64,000 nt of DNA, taken from Bacteroidia bacterium. Its GTDB lineage: Bacteria > Bacteroidota > Bacteroidia > NS11-12g > UBA955. This document shows positions 1 to 10,627 of this stretch, in pieces. How positions within the stretch are numbered: position 1 is the stretch's first letter; each line of letters opens with the position of its first letter. A program made the translations under genes and the position numbers. The stretch covers positions 186,001 through 250,000 of the forward strand of contig JAMNXP010000001.1 of NCBI GenBank assembly GCA_023653095.1, read 5' to 3'. The notes under the pieces were generated by a model. That model searched no databases. It had not been told where the DNA came from and saw only the letters and a program-made list of their open reading frames with translations.

Positions 1-2223
1 AAAGTTGATGACTTGATTGAAAACAATACTGAAATTGATCTTAATCAATCATTTATTGTTATTGATCGAATTAAAATTGATAAAGAATCTGAAGACTTTA
101 CCTCGAGGTTGTTTGATTCCATTGAAACGGCTTTTTGGGAATCTAACGGTGACTGTGCAATCATCAATCACAAAACACACGAGCAATTTGATTTCAACAA
201 TAGATTCGAACTTGACGGAATCACCTTTGAAATTCCATCCAAAGACTTTCTGAGCTTTAATAATCCTTATGGCGCTTGCAAGAAATGTGAGGGATTTGGA
301 TCTGTTTTGGGAGTAGATGAGGATTTGGTCATTCCAGATAATTCTCTCAGTATTTACGAAGGATGTGTAGCTCCTTGGAGAGGCGAAATAATGGGAGAGT
401 GGAAAGAACATTTCATCAAAGCCGCAGTTAAGATTGAGTTTCCCATTCATCGGGCTTATGCCGATTTAACATCCCAAGAAAAAAATATCCTCTGGAATGG
501 AAACGGTAAAATCTTGGGAATCAATGATTTTTTCAAACACCTTGAAGAGAATAATTACAAAATTCAATATCGGGTTTTAGCCTCACGCTATCGTGGTAAA
601 ACCGTCTGCCCTGATTGCAGAGGGACAAGACTTCGGAAAGAAGCGGGGTATGTTAAAATTGCCAATACCAGTATTCAAGATTTATTGCTCAAAACAGTAG
701 ACGACGCGCACGATTTCTTCCAAAATATTGAACTTTCAAGCACAGATACAGAAATTGCTACTCGAATTCTTCAAGAAATTGAAACGAGGCTTGGTTTTTT
801 AAAGGCCGTGGGACTGGGATATTTATCTCTGAGTAGACTATCTAACTCGTTAAGCGGAGGTGAGAGCCAGAGAATTAACTTGGCAACCAATTTAGGTTCA
901 AACTTGACGGGTTCAATGTATATTCTCGATGAACCAAGTATTGGCCTGCATTCTAGAGATACAGAACGACTTATTGGTGTTTTAAAGGAGCTTCAATCTG
1001 AAGGAAATACAGTGATAGTAGTTGAACATGACGAAGATGTCATGAAACAAGCAGATAGAATCATCGATATTGGTCCTTTTGCCGGTAGTCAAGGCGGAAA
1101 ACTGATTTTCAATGGAAATTTCCAGCAGTTATTGGACTCCAATGAGAGTCTAACAGGTAATTATCTTTCAGGTAAGAACAAGATTGAAGTGCCTATTTTG
1201 CGTAAACTGGCATCGAAGATTTCATTGTTGGGTGCCCAAGCCAATAATTTAAAGAATATTTCCATTGACATTCCCTTAAATTCATTGGTTGCAGTATCAG
1301 GAGTTTCTGGTTCAGGTAAGACCACCTTGATAAAACAAGTCTTATATCCAGCTTTAGCCAGAGAATTAAAACAATTTACCACAGCCAAACCGGGTACATT
1401 TAAAAAATTAGAAGGTGATTTGCATTTGTTGAAATCGGTTGAATTTGTAGATCAAAATCCCATTGGTAAGAGTTCTCGATCCAATCCAGTGACCTATGTG
1501 AAGGCGTATGATGATATTCGTGAGTTATATTCGAAAACTTCTGTATCAAAGCGCAATGGATTTAAACCTTCTCATTTCTCTTTCAACGTAGATGGAGGTC
1601 GCTGCGACAATTGTCAAGGCGAAGGTGAAACGGTTATTGAAATGCAGTTTATGGCCGACATCAAACTGACTTGCGAAGTCTGTAACGGACGAAGATTTAA
1701 GAAAGAAGTCCTAGAATCTGAATATAACGGCAAGAACATTTCAGATGTTTTAGATCTTACCGTTGATGATGCTGTAACATTTTTCCAATCCGAAAAAAAT
1801 ATCGTCGAGAAATTACTTCCTTTACAAAAAGTAGGACTCGGTTATGTCAAACTCGGACAAGGTAGCAACACATTAAGCGGAGGAGAGGCCCAAAGAGTGA
1901 AGTTAGCCTTTTATTTAAGTAAAGCCAATCCATTCAAAGAGGGAGGAGTGATGTTCATCTTTGACGAGCCAACCACTGGACTACATTTTTATGATATTCA
2001 AAAACTACTGACTTCATTCAATGCTTTGATAGAACAAGGGAACACCGTTTTATGTATTGAGCACAATCTAGATGTAATCAAATGCGCCGATTGGATTATT
2101 GATTTAGGTCCCGAGGCAGGAGATGCAGGTGGAAGCTTAGTTTTTCAAGGTCCCACCCCTCAAATCCTTAATATTTCTGAAAGTATTACAGCTCGTTATC
2201 TAAAAGAGAAATTTGAGTCCTGA
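1..2223 (+). CDS. uvrA: UvrA-type excinuclease ABC subunit A, 5' end cut by window
   Basis: DNA damage recognition ATPase of nucleotide excision repair, acting as a dimer with UvrB. The frame is open to base 1, so roughly the first 200 residues, including the first Walker A, lie outside the window. Visible are the first ABC signature (LSGGESQR) with Walker B (ILDEPSIGLH), a second Walker A (GVSGSGKTT), the second zinc module (CDNC and CEVC), a second signature (LSGGEAQR) and Walker B (IFDEPTTGLH). The order and spacing match E. coli UvrA closely. One oddity: where UvrA normally has the first CxxC of its N-terminal zinc site (after NRF), this protein reads NRFELDGITF, while the partner pair CKKC at 277-288 is kept. 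Bacteroidota often carry two UvrA genes, so this could be the second paralog. The 3' end overlaps the convergent gene by 38 bp. Confidence 0.9.
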   Translation, partial: KVDDLIENNTEIDLNQSFIVIDRIKIDKESEDFTSRLFDSIETAFWESNGDCAIINHKTHEQFDFNNRFELDGITFEIPSKDFLSFNNPYGACKKCEGFGSVLGVDEDLVIPDNSLSIYEGCVAPWRGEIMGEWKEHFIKAAVKIEFPIHRAYADLTSQEKNILWNGNGKILGINDFFKHLEENNYKIQYRVLASRYRGKTVCPDCRGTRLRKEAGYVKIANTSIQDLLLKTVDDAHDFFQNIELSSTDTEIATRILQEIETRLGFLKAVGLGYLSLSRLSNSLSGGESQRINLATNLGSNLTGSMYILDEPSIGLHSRDTERLIGVLKELQSEGNTVIVVEHDEDVMKQADRIIDIGPFAGSQGGKLIFNGNFQQLLDSNESLTGNYLSGKNKIEVPILRKLASKISLLGAQANNLKNISIDIPLNSLVAVSGVSGSGKTTLIKQVLYPALARELKQFTTAKPGTFKKLEGDLHLLKSVEFVDQNPIGKSSRSNPVTYVKAYDDIRELYSKTSVSKRNGFKPSHFSFNVDGGRCDNCQGEGETVIEMQFMADIKLTCEVCNGRRFKKEVLESEYNGKNISDVLDLTVDDAVTFFQSEKNIVEKLLPLQKVGLGYVKLGQGSNTLSGGEAQRVKLAFYLSKANPFKEGGVMFIFDEPTTGLHFYDIQKLLTSFNALIEQGNTVLCIEHNLDVIKCADWIIDLGPEAGDAGGSLVFQGPTPQILNISESITARYLKEKFES

Positions 2224-4819
2224 ACATGCCTGAGTTTGTTTTGATTTCAATTAAGTAAACCCCATTTTTTACTTTTGAGGGAAGCGTCAATGAGTTGCCG
2301 TTAACCTCAGTTTTTCCTACAAACTTACCTGTTAAGTCGAACATGTTTCCTGATTCAATCTTGGTGTCTTTATTTTGAAAACTTACTGCTAGTTTCTGTC
2401 CTGACTTAATTGGGTTTGGATAAACTCGTATTTCTGATTTCTGAAAAGATAAAGCATTTAAATTGTTGGATTTAAATTCCTCGGTAGTTGAAAAAACACA
2501 AGGATTTTCAAAAGTTAAAGAGGCCTTAGGTTGAACTGAGTGATAGACGTTCAAAACCTGACTCGGTGAATCTACAAAATCATATTCAAATGAAGCCAAA
2601 TTAGATAATAGTAAACCGTTGTAATCATTAATTCTCCATTCGTGAATGGCTTGGTTGGTGTCGATAGACGATTCAAACTTATACTTAAAGTCATTTATCC
2701 AACTGCTTGAAAAGCTAGCATCCATCGAATCTACCAATTTTAAATTGATTTCATCGGAAAGGCCCGATTGACAGTTTTCATTGCTGGTATAAAAGAATAC
2801 ATAGGCTTCTTTATTTACGCCCGAGATAGTAACATCATTGGTGGTTGAGTATCGTTTTGTTCCTTTGCTCGATACGATCCAAATAGTATCCAATGCATTG
2901 AAATTATTGAAATTAACTGGTACGTTTAGTTGTTTGTAACCGCAACCTTCTGTTGCAGATAACTTTAAATCAAATCGAGGAGTATCAATAACAGTCACTC
3001 TTAAATCGATAGACTTCGAATAATATCCGCAGGCCAATTGATTGGAATCTAAAACACTAGCGGTATATCTTTTGAATTTTGATGCCGTTATTGTGAAGGA
3101 TGTATCTGCGGTAGATGTGCTGTCAAAGGTCCAAGAGTAATTTGGTTCGTTCAAAATGTTGCTTAGATGGAATTGAACCTTTTCACCAAAACAAGGCGTA
3201 GAATCAGAGGCAATAAATTTGAAATCGATGTCCTTACAACCTGTTCCAGATCCCGTGATTTTGGCAATTTTGGTTACACCACAATAATACTTGGTATTGG
3301 CACGCAACCAAAATTCAACTTTATCGTAAGGATTTGCAATTGTTATGGTTTGGGAATCTACGGTTTTACCACCTGATGGGTTTGCCCAGGTTTTTCCTTT
3401 ATCAGTGGAATATTGATAGCTGATCAAATCTCTCACTGCATTCCATTTAAAAGTAACTGAACTAATTGTTTTACCACTTATTGAAATTGATGGGGCGGCT
3501 AAGGTATCTGCTCCAAATATTTGCTTGGTATTAGATTCACTGGTACAGCCACCGGTATTTTTTGCCCAAACCTTAATGGAGTTTGATCCTAAGGACAAAG
3601 ATTTTGTGATAAATGAATCAGTATCATACGGACCTGTTGCAGAGGAGATAGAATAAGAATCAGTGAATCCATTTTTATCTGAAGTAAAGATCAAAAGAGG
3701 TTCGCCAATGCAAGCGCTGTCGCCACTACTTCCAAATGAAACATCAAACTTTGGGACTTTAAGTTCCAAGACAGAAATCTCACGGGAAGTTTGCTTGCAT
3801 CCGTTTGTTCTCGTTGCAACCGCAAAGAACTTTCCGGCAGTATCTGTTTTAAGAGTCAAACCTGTTGTGCCGTTATTCCAAGCGTAGGAGTGATTGCTCA
3901 TGGGCATAATTTCAATCGATGCAGTATCACCTTCACACAATGGAAGAATATTGCCATTGGTATTTAGAATTGGTGCTGAAGCACCAATGAGTACATTGAA
4001 AGAAATGGTATCGTTCAATGAACTACCTTTTGAATTAAAACTTTTCACAATGGCTATCCGTGCACCTGTGGTTGAATACTGAACAGTAGGGGTGGAGTCA
4101 GTAGAAGTGGAAGGGGTTCCTCCAGGGAAACTCCAAGAATAGGAGGTGGGGTTATTGGTTGATGACGCGGAAAATTGATTCTGAGCAAAAGTACATGCTA
4201 CTGTAGATTTCAAGCTAGCCTTTGCTTTAGGTAAAAGGGTACTGGGCGAAATCGAAATCGTTTTATTGTAAATCATGTCTCCTCCGGTACCACCGTTATT
4301 GTCAGCAACATTTAAAGCTACATAGAAATTTATATTTCCTACATTGCTGCTGGGGGCTGTCCATTCAAAAACCCATGCAGCAGAGTCGGTTGCAACAGCT
4401 CCCGTACCTTGGCTGCTGTGTTCAACATAATAACGAGTAGAACCAGAAACTGTAGAACTAAAAGTACCAGTCCTGTTATTTAAACTTGTAAATGTACCTG
4501 CTGCAGTATTGTTTTTATTGAGAGCCGTAACCATGAATCCAAACTTAGATTTACCCGTTTCTTTATAAGAAAGTACTATCCTGTATGTGGAATCAGGTAT
4601 ATATCCATTTCCTGTAAAGTTGCCTGTCAATTTAATTCGACCATGATTGGTGCCGCTGGTTTGAAGTGCGTTTCCGGTATGACAAGAAGTACACGTGCTT
4701 TCGTTAGGTGCCCCAGTTCTTGGTGATGAATTACCGCTGGAGCTACTGTGGATTTGAAAGGTAGAAACCCCAAGTATCCCTAAAATGAAAATACCCGTTT
4801 TAATGTAAAATGTCTTCAT
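2186..4819 (-). CDS. T9SS secreted protein with CXXCH motif, Reeler-like/choice-of-anchor V domain and PKD domain
   Basis: Secreted 877-residue protein of unknown role. It has an N-terminal hydrophobic export signal, then a CTSCH motif at about residues 43-47, which is the c-type heme attachment pattern. A beta-sandwich region follows (about 50-190) resembling the Reeler or choice-of-anchor V module, then a PKD domain (about 205-275, ending in a typical YSWSFPGGTP motif), Ig-like segments, and a fibronectin III-like stretch near 440-510. The C-terminus is a T9SS type A sorting tail beginning at VYPNP. Another protein in this window, at 62729-63526, shares the CXXCH plus beta-sandwich start. 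Whether heme is actually bound is an inference. The stop codon lies inside the 3' end of the uvrA gene, and no terminator hairpin separates the two. Confidence 0.75.
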   Translation of the reverse strand: MKTFYIKTGIFILGILGVSTFQIHSSSSGNSSPRTGAPNESTCTSCHTGNALQTSGTNHGRIKLTGNFTGNGYIPDSTYRIVLSYKETGKSKFGFMVTALNKNNTAAGTFTSLNNRTGTFSSTVSGSTRYYVEHSSQGTGAVATDSAAWVFEWTAPSSNVGNINFYVALNVADNNGGTGGDMIYNKTISISPSTLLPKAKASLKSTVACTFAQNQFSASSTNNPTSYSWSFPGGTPSTSTDSTPTVQYSTTGARIAIVKSFNSKGSSLNDTISFNVLIGASAPILNTNGNILPLCEGDTASIEIMPMSNHSYAWNNGTTGLTLKTDTAGKFFAVATRTNGCKQTSREISVLELKVPKFDVSFGSSGDSACIGEPLLIFTSDKNGFTDSYSISSATGPYDTDSFITKSLSLGSNSIKVWAKNTGGCTSESNTKQIFGADTLAAPSISISGKTISSVTFKWNAVRDLISYQYSTDKGKTWANPSGGKTVDSQTITIANPYDKVEFWLRANTKYYCGVTKIAKITGSGTGCKDIDFKFIASDSTPCFGEKVQFHLSNILNEPNYSWTFDSTSTADTSFTITASKFKRYTASVLDSNQLACGYYSKSIDLRVTVIDTPRFDLKLSATEGCGYKQLNVPVNFNNFNALDTIWIVSSKGTKRYSTTNDVTISGVNKEAYVFFYTSNENCQSGLSDEINLKLVDSMDASFSSSWINDFKYKFESSIDTNQAIHEWRINDYNGLLLSNLASFEYDFVDSPSQVLNVYHSVQPKASLTFENPCVFSTTEEFKSNNLNALSFQKSEIRVYPNPIKSGQKLAVSFQNKDTKIESGNMFDLTGKFVGKTEVNGNSLTLPSKVKNGVYLIEIKTNSGMFRTQISLLDNEL

Positions 4820-4855
4820 ATGCTTGAATTGATAGACTATATGTAATTATAAAGA

Positions 4856-4863
4856 CAAAAATA
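4856..4863 (-). promoter_or_regulatory. Possible -7 promoter box of the CXXCH T9SS gene
   Basis: Read on the minus strand this is TATTTTTG, an exact match to the Bacteroidota TAnnTTTG box, 36 bp before the ATG at 4819. I see no good -33 TTTG at the expected distance. Confidence 0.3.
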
Positions 4864-4918
4864 CACACCAAAACGTTTTCTCTTTCGTCTTATTATTTCT
4901 ATCAATTATCTAACATTC

Positions 4919-4949
4919 TTGATACTAACACCTTTTGGGGTTATTTTTG
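4919..4949 (+). promoter_or_regulatory. Possible Bacteroidota promoter of the M16 peptidase gene
   Basis: A TTG at 4919-4921 is followed after 20 bp by TATTTTTG at 4942-4949, matching the -33/-7 pattern TTTG-N19-TAnnTTTG. The start codon is only 7 bp further on, so the leader would be very short. Confidence 0.4.
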
Positions 4950-4956
4950 CTTTTTT

Positions 4957-7866
4957 ATGAGAAAACTTTTCATTGTCGCATTTAATTTGCTTTCAAGCGG
5001 TTTGTTCGCTCAAGCAACAATGATCAAAAAGGTCAATGCGGTTCCCGGTAAATTGGTAATTCCTTATGAGCATTATGTTCTTCCAAACGGATTAGAGTTG
5101 ATTGTGAGTGAAGATCATTCAGATCCAGTTGCTCACATTAATGTTACTTATCATGTAGGTTCTGCAAGAGAAACCCCAGGTAAATCAGGGTTCGCACACT
5201 TTTTTGAGCACATGCTCTTTCAAGGTTCAAAGCACGTTGCTGATGAAGAGCACTTCAGAATAATCAAAGAATATGGAGGAGAAGTTAACGGTAATACAAC
5301 CCGCGATAGAACGGTTTACGTTGAAACTTTCCCGTCCAATTTCACCGAAACAGCACTCTGGATGGAAGCAGATCGTATGGGTTTCTTCTTAGAAGGATTT
5401 ACCAAAGAGAAATTTGAAAATCAAAGAAGTACGGTAAAGAACGAAAAAGATGAAAGATATGATCAACCTTTCGGGTTCTTAATGGAAGTTAAAGACCAGG
5501 AGTTATACCCTTCTGATCACCCTTACAGTTGGTCTACTATTGGATTTGTAGATGATCTGGACAGAGCAGATAGCAACGATTTAAAGAACTTCTTCCTTCG
5601 TTGGTACGGTCCTAATAACGCTTGCATCATCGTTTCTGGTGATGTGAATGCTGCTGATGTTGTAAAATGGACAGAAAAATATTTCGGTGGAATTCCTGCT
5701 GGAAAAACAGTGAAAAAGAAGCGCGTTAAGCCAATTACCATTGAAAAAGAAAGAGTGAAAAGCGTTCTGGATGCAAATGCTCCTGTTCCTTTGATGTACA
5801 TAACCTATCCAACGGTTCCTGCATACCATGAAGATGAAGCAGCACTTGATCTGCTCGCTTATCTAATGGGTGGAACTAAATCTTCGGTTTTATATAAGCG
5901 TTTCTTGGACTCAGAAAAAGCACTCCAGTTGAACGTGAATAACAATCCCTTGAGTGTTATCAATCATGAATTAGCGGGTGAATTTAGCTTTACTATGGTG
6001 GGATATCCTTGGTCTGATATGTTTAAGATGAAGGATGAACTCATGAAAGTGGTAGATTCTTTTGAATTTAACAACTTCAGCAACGAAGATTTAAATCGTG
6101 CCAAGCAGAATCTTTTGTCTTCTTTTTCCGGGGGATTTGAGAGCGTTGAAAGAAAAGCAAATTTCTTGAGCACTGTATGGTACCTAGATATTAAGAATGA
6201 TTCTGGTGCGTTATATTCACTTGCAGACGAAGCAAACAGATATCAAAAAATTACTCGTGAAGATATTTTAAGAGTTTATAGAAAATATCTAAAAGGAAAA
6301 TTCAATTCTGTTATTGATATTCAACCTTTGAGGGTTGCTGAAGGTGAAAAAGCCCCCAAATATGAAAGCGTTAATCCAAATGCCAATTATAAGAGCGTTG
6401 CTCTTGATCTGGAGTATCAAAATCTTCAACTCAGACAGGTAAAAGACAACTTTGATCGTAGCATCAGACCGACTCCTGCTCCAATCAAACCCGTTACAGT
6501 TCCCAAAATCAGCAGATCAGAATTGTCTAACGGAGTGAAAGTTTATACATCAAACTTCGATGAAACCTCAAGAGTTTATGTGACTTTTGGTGTTGAGGGT
6601 GGTGAATTACATGAAAACGGAAAAGATATTCCTTGGGGTGTTGCAAGTTTAACAGCTGCAATTCTAGGCGAAGGAACCAAGAATAAAACACCTGAACAAT
6701 TGGAAAATGCCTTAGAAAAGTTAGGTGCCAGTATCGGATTTTCGAACAGTTCTAGTGGATTTTCAGTTTACTTAGATTGTGAGAAATCAAATTTAGACCA
6801 AGCCGTGAAATTGATGGAAGAAATGATGTTTGAACCACGTTGGGATGAGGCAGAATTTAAGAAAATCAGAAAGCGTTCAGTTGAAGGGGCTAAAAGCAAT
6901 TTGTCGTCTAGATCTTCAGGTATGTCAAATGCATGGGCTCGACTAAATTATGGTGAAAGTGCCTTCGGACATTACACTTCTCCAGATGAATTATCTAAGG
7001 TGAACATTGGAGATTGCAAAAAGTACTACGAGAATTATTTCAACTCTAACAATTCAAGATTGGTTGTTGTAGGACCTATCACTTCTGAAGAAGTGTCTCA
7101 AAAATTGAATTTTTTCAGTAAACTTCCTAGGTCAACTACCCAAATAGCTACTCCTGTTACACCACAAGATTTTACAACTTCTCAAATATTTGGTGTGCAG
7201 TACACCGATGCAGAGCAAAGTGATATCATGATGGGCTTTAAATCACTTCCATATGATTATAAAGGCGATTTCTTTAAGAACGGTATCATGAACTTTGCGT
7301 TAGCTGGTAACTTCAATAGTCGTATGAATTTGAAGATTAGAGAAGAAAAAGGCTGGACCTACGGCATTAGAGGTGGATTTAGCCCATCATTTAAGGATAT
7401 GCCTGGTTATTATGTAATTTCAGCTGGTGTAAAAGCTGAGACTACAGATAGTGCTATTAACGAGATTATCTGGATGGTTAATAAGTACAAGGAAGAGGGA
7501 ATGAGCAATGAAGAGTTTGAATTTACGAAATCAGCTCTAATCGCTTCTCAAGCGCTTGATTATGAAACTTTAGGACAAAAGGCAGGATTTATTGCTCAGA
7601 TGGCATCTAGAAATCTACCTGATAACTATGCTGATGAACAATTAGCGGTTCTTCAGTCGTTGTCTAAAGACGAATTAAATGCACTTGCTAAGAAATATTT
7701 GGACACAGATAAAATGGTGATTGTTGTTGCGGGGGATATGGTTTTGTTGAAAGATCGTTTGGATCAATTAGGTCTTGGAAAGACTCAATTATTGAACAAA
7801 GACGGTTCTGGTAAAATTAAATACTACAAGGCCGGTTCTTCTAAGCATATCAAGAATTATCGCTAA
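4957..7866 (+). CDS. M16 family zinc metallopeptidase, two-domain periplasmic form
   Basis: Pitrilysin-type (insulinase superfamily) peptidase of 969 residues, expected in the periplasm. An N-terminal signal peptide ends near FAQA (residue 20). The first M16 domain carries the inverted zinc motif HFFEH at residues 81-85 and the downstream acidic ligand region NEKDER. A second M16-like domain (about 500-930) has no HXXEH and is presumably the non-catalytic partner half; it keeps the typical REEKGWTYGIRGG region. This matches the fused alpha/beta form common in Bacteroidota. The substrate is unknown; members of the family degrade peptides, such as cleaved signal or outer-membrane fragments. The gene stands alone between divergent and downstream units and ends at a strong terminator. 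Confidence 0.9.
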   Translation: MRKLFIVAFNLLSSGLFAQATMIKKVNAVPGKLVIPYEHYVLPNGLELIVSEDHSDPVAHINVTYHVGSARETPGKSGFAHFFEHMLFQGSKHVADEEHFRIIKEYGGEVNGNTTRDRTVYVETFPSNFTETALWMEADRMGFFLEGFTKEKFENQRSTVKNEKDERYDQPFGFLMEVKDQELYPSDHPYSWSTIGFVDDLDRADSNDLKNFFLRWYGPNNACIIVSGDVNAADVVKWTEKYFGGIPAGKTVKKKRVKPITIEKERVKSVLDANAPVPLMYITYPTVPAYHEDEAALDLLAYLMGGTKSSVLYKRFLDSEKALQLNVNNNPLSVINHELAGEFSFTMVGYPWSDMFKMKDELMKVVDSFEFNNFSNEDLNRAKQNLLSSFSGGFESVERKANFLSTVWYLDIKNDSGALYSLADEANRYQKITREDILRVYRKYLKGKFNSVIDIQPLRVAEGEKAPKYESVNPNANYKSVALDLEYQNLQLRQVKDNFDRSIRPTPAPIKPVTVPKISRSELSNGVKVYTSNFDETSRVYVTFGVEGGELHENGKDIPWGVASLTAAILGEGTKNKTPEQLENALEKLGASIGFSNSSSGFSVYLDCEKSNLDQAVKLMEEMMFEPRWDEAEFKKIRKRSVEGAKSNLSSRSSGMSNAWARLNYGESAFGHYTSPDELSKVNIGDCKKYYENYFNSNNSRLVVVGPITSEEVSQKLNFFSKLPRSTTQIATPVTPQDFTTSQIFGVQYTDAEQSDIMMGFKSLPYDYKGDFFKNGIMNFALAGNFNSRMNLKIREEKGWTYGIRGGFSPSFKDMPGYYVISAGVKAETTDSAINEIIWMVNKYKEEGMSNEEFEFTKSALIASQALDYETLGQKAGFIAQMASRNLPDNYADEQLAVLQSLSKDELNALAKKYLDTDKMVIVVAGDMVLLKDRLDQLGLGKTQLLNKDGSGKIKYYKAGSSKHIKNYR

Positions 7867-7887
7867 AAATCGATAAATCCATATTTT

Positions 7888-7925
7888 AAAAGGCTCAACA
7901 TTCTAAATTGTTGAGCCTTTTTTTA
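7888..7925 (+). terminator. Rho-independent terminator after the M16 peptidase gene
   Basis: A 13-bp perfect stem (arms 7888-7900 and 7909-7921, core aggctcaaca) with an 8-nt loop, followed by a T run, 21 bp after the stop codon. Confidence 0.85.
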
Positions 7926-8031
7926 TGCTATAAATTCCCATTAAATTGTCTAAAAATTGTGGGGAACAATCCATTAATATCTCGTTTAAAACAACGATCT
8001 GAATGTATATTGCAGGTAATTGATTTTGAAT

Positions 8032-10599
8032 ATGGAAGAGAACAATATAAAGCCCGAAGAATTCAACGAAAGAATCATTCCCATTAACATTGAAGACGAA
8101 ATGAAGACCGCTTACATCGATTATTCGATGTCGGTAATTGTGTCTCGCGCACTTCCTGATGTAAGAGATGGTTTGAAGCCAGTACACCGTCGTGTACTTT
8201 ACGGAATGGTTGATTTAGGTTTGGCATCCAATAGACCTTATAAGAAGTCAGCTCGTATTGTGGGTGAAGTATTAGGCAAGTATCACCCCCATGGTGATTC
8301 ATCTGTTTACGATACCATGGTGCGTATGGCTCAAAGCTGGAGCTTGAGATATCCTTTTGTAGACGGACAAGGTAACTTCGGATCAATCGATGGTGATCCA
8401 CCGGCTGCAATGCGATATACCGAGGCAAGAATGAGAAAGATTGCCGAGGAAATGATGACAGATATCGACAAAGAAACGGTTGATTTTAGACCCAACTTTG
8501 ACGAAAGTCTTTCAGAGCCTACAGTTCTGCCAGCAAAAATACCAAATCTATTGGTAAACGGTGCTTCAGGTATTGCGGTAGGTATGGCTACCAATATGGC
8601 TCCCCACAATTTGACCGAAGTGTGTGAAGGAATCATCATGTACATTGACAACAACGATGTGACAGTTGCTGAATTGATGGAAGTGGTTAAAGGTCCAGAT
8701 TTTCCAACCGGTTCAACAATTTATGGAGTAGAAGGCATCAAAGATGCATTTGAAACTGGACGTGGAAGAATTGTCATGCGCGGTAAAGCCGAATTTGAAA
8801 CTTCTAAAACGGGCAAGGAAATGATTGTGGTAACTGAAGTCCCTTATCAAGTTTCTCCTCCGCAAATCATCGTAAAAGCAGTTGATTTAATCCATGAAAA
8901 AGTGATTGAAGGAATATCGGCAGTTCGCGATGAAAGTGGTAGACAAGGTATGCGTATTGTGTTTGACTTGAAACGCGATGCCATCCCTAATGTTATTTTA
9001 AATCAACTTTACAAGTACACCCCGCTTCAAAGCAGTTTCTCGGTGAACAACATTGCTTTGGTCAACGGAAAGCCTGAAATGCTTAATTTGAAGGATATGA
9101 TTCGCCATTATGTGGCTCATAGACATCAAATCATCGTTCGCAGAACTGAATATTTGTTGAGCGAAGCTCGCAAGCGTATTCATATCTTGGAGGGACTTAT
9201 TATCGCATTAGATAATCTTGATGCAGTAATTGCTCTGATTAGAAATAGCAAGAATCCCGATGATGCCAAAAACGGTTTGATGGAACAATTCGGTTTATCG
9301 GAAATTCAGTCTAAAGCTATTTTGGATATGCGTTTACAGCGTTTAACCGGACTTGAAATCGAGAAAATCCGTGAAGAGTATCAAGCAATTTTGAAAGAAA
9401 TCGCTTACTATGAGCAAATTTTGAGTGATAGAGATCTCAGAATGAGCATCATCAAAGATGAAACTCGTGAAGTAGCTGAAAAGTACGGCGACGAACGAAG
9501 AACTAAAATTGAATACAACGCTGAAGAAATCAACATAGAAGATTTGATTCCAAATGAAGAAGTGGTAATCACCATCTCTCATAAGGGATATATCAAACGT
9601 ACTGCGTTGTCTGAGTACAAAGAACAAAATAGGGGTGGACGCGGACTTCGTGGTGTAGCTCACAGAGATGAAGACTTCGTAGAACATTTATTTGTAGCAA
9701 GCACCCACAACTATTTATTGTTGTTTACAGAGCAGGGTAGATGTTTCTGGTTGAAAGTATATGAAATTCCAGAAGGTGCCAAAGCAACAAAGGGTAGACC
9801 CATTCAAAATTTGATAAGTATCCCAAATGATGATAAAATCAAAGCCTACTTGAATGTTCTTAACTTAAAAGATCCTGAATATTTAGAAAACAACTTCATC
9901 GTTCTTGTGACTAAAAATGGTATCATCAAGAAAACGTCTCTAGAGGCGTATAGTCGTCCTCGTGCAAACGGAATCAACGCCATCACAGTTAGAGATGGAG
10001 ATGAATTGCTTCAAGCGAAAATGACCGATGGTGTAAGTGAAATTATCATCGCCAAGAGAAAAGGTAAAGCCATCAGATTCAGCGAAATTAAAGTTCGTCC
10101 AATGGGAAGAACTGCTGCTGGGGTTAGAGGTGTTACCCTAGAAGATGAAAACGATGAAGTAATTGGCATGATTTGTGTAAATCCCAACAAAGGAGTATCG
10201 AATATTTTGGTGGTTAGCGAAAATGGATACGGAAAACGTTCTGATTTAGATGATTATCGTGTTACAGGTCGTGGTGGAAAAGGAGTCAAAACCATCAGTA
10301 TCACTGAGAAAACCGGTGTTCTTGTGGGAATTATGGATGTGAATGACGACGATGGACTGATGATCATCAATAGAAGTGGAATGACCATTCGTATGGCTAT
10401 CGATAAACTTAGGGTTATTGGTAGAGCCGCTCAAGGTGTTAAGTTGATTAATATCAAGGGCAACGATAGCATTGCCAGCATAGCGAAAACTCCAAGAGAA
10501 GAAGATGAAGAAATTGAAATGGGTGAAATAGATGAGAATAACCTTCCGTCGGATAATTCAATCGATTCTTCTGATTCTGTAGAACCAACTGTCGAATAA
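8032..10599 (+). CDS. gyrA: DNA gyrase subunit A
   Basis: Type IIA topoisomerase subunit that cuts and rejoins DNA, working with GyrB to introduce negative supercoils. The ATG at 8032 gives 855 residues; a TTG four codons upstream is less likely. The breakage-reunion domain has the catalytic Tyr at about residue 129 (AMRYTEARM) and the quinolone-determining region [14 protein letters not shown], with Ser90 and Asp94 equivalent to E. coli Ser83 and Asp87, so the usual resistance substitutions are absent. The C-terminal beta-pinwheel has a GyrA-box-like QNRGGRG near residue 525, which favours gyrase over ParC, and ends in a very acidic tail of about 40 residues. It is followed after 28 bp by a TPR protein gene, probably co-transcribed. 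Confidence 0.95.
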   Translation: MEENNIKPEEFNERIIPINIEDEMKTAYIDYSMSVIVSRALPDVRDGLKPVHRRVLYGMVDLGLASNRPYKKSARIVGEVLGKYHPHGDSSVYDTMVRMAQSWSLRYPFVDGQGNFGSIDGDPPAAMRYTEARMRKIAEEMMTDIDKETVDFRPNFDESLSEPTVLPAKIPNLLVNGASGIAVGMATNMAPHNLTEVCEGIIMYIDNNDVTVAELMEVVKGPDFPTGSTIYGVEGIKDAFETGRGRIVMRGKAEFETSKTGKEMIVVTEVPYQVSPPQIIVKAVDLIHEKVIEGISAVRDESGRQGMRIVFDLKRDAIPNVILNQLYKYTPLQSSFSVNNIALVNGKPEMLNLKDMIRHYVAHRHQIIVRRTEYLLSEARKRIHILEGLIIALDNLDAVIALIRNSKNPDDAKNGLMEQFGLSEIQSKAILDMRLQRLTGLEIEKIREEYQAILKEIAYYEQILSDRDLRMSIIKDETREVAEKYGDERRTKIEYNAEEINIEDLIPNEEVVITISHKGYIKRTALSEYKEQNRGGRGLRGVAHRDEDFVEHLFVASTHNYLLLFTEQGRCFWLKVYEIPEGAKATKGRPIQNLISIPNDDKIKAYLNVLNLKDPEYLENNFIVLVTKNGIIKKTSLEAYSRPRANGINAITVRDGDELLQAKMTDGVSEIIIAKRKGKAIRFSEIKVRPMGRTAAGVRGVTLEDENDEVIGMICVNPNKGVSNILVVSENGYGKRSDLDDYRVTGRGGKGVKTISITEKTGVLVGIMDVNDDDGLMIINRSGMTIRMAIDKLRVIGRAAQGVKLINIKGNDSIASIAKTPREEDEEIEMGEIDENNLPSDNSIDSSDSVEPTVE

Positions 10600-10627
10600 T
10601 ATTAAGTTAGTCATTTATATACTTGTT

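Noticed and set aside
8021-8028. TGATTTTG just before the gyrA ATG as a -7 box
   Set aside because: It lacks the conserved A at position 2 and would place transcription inside the gene.
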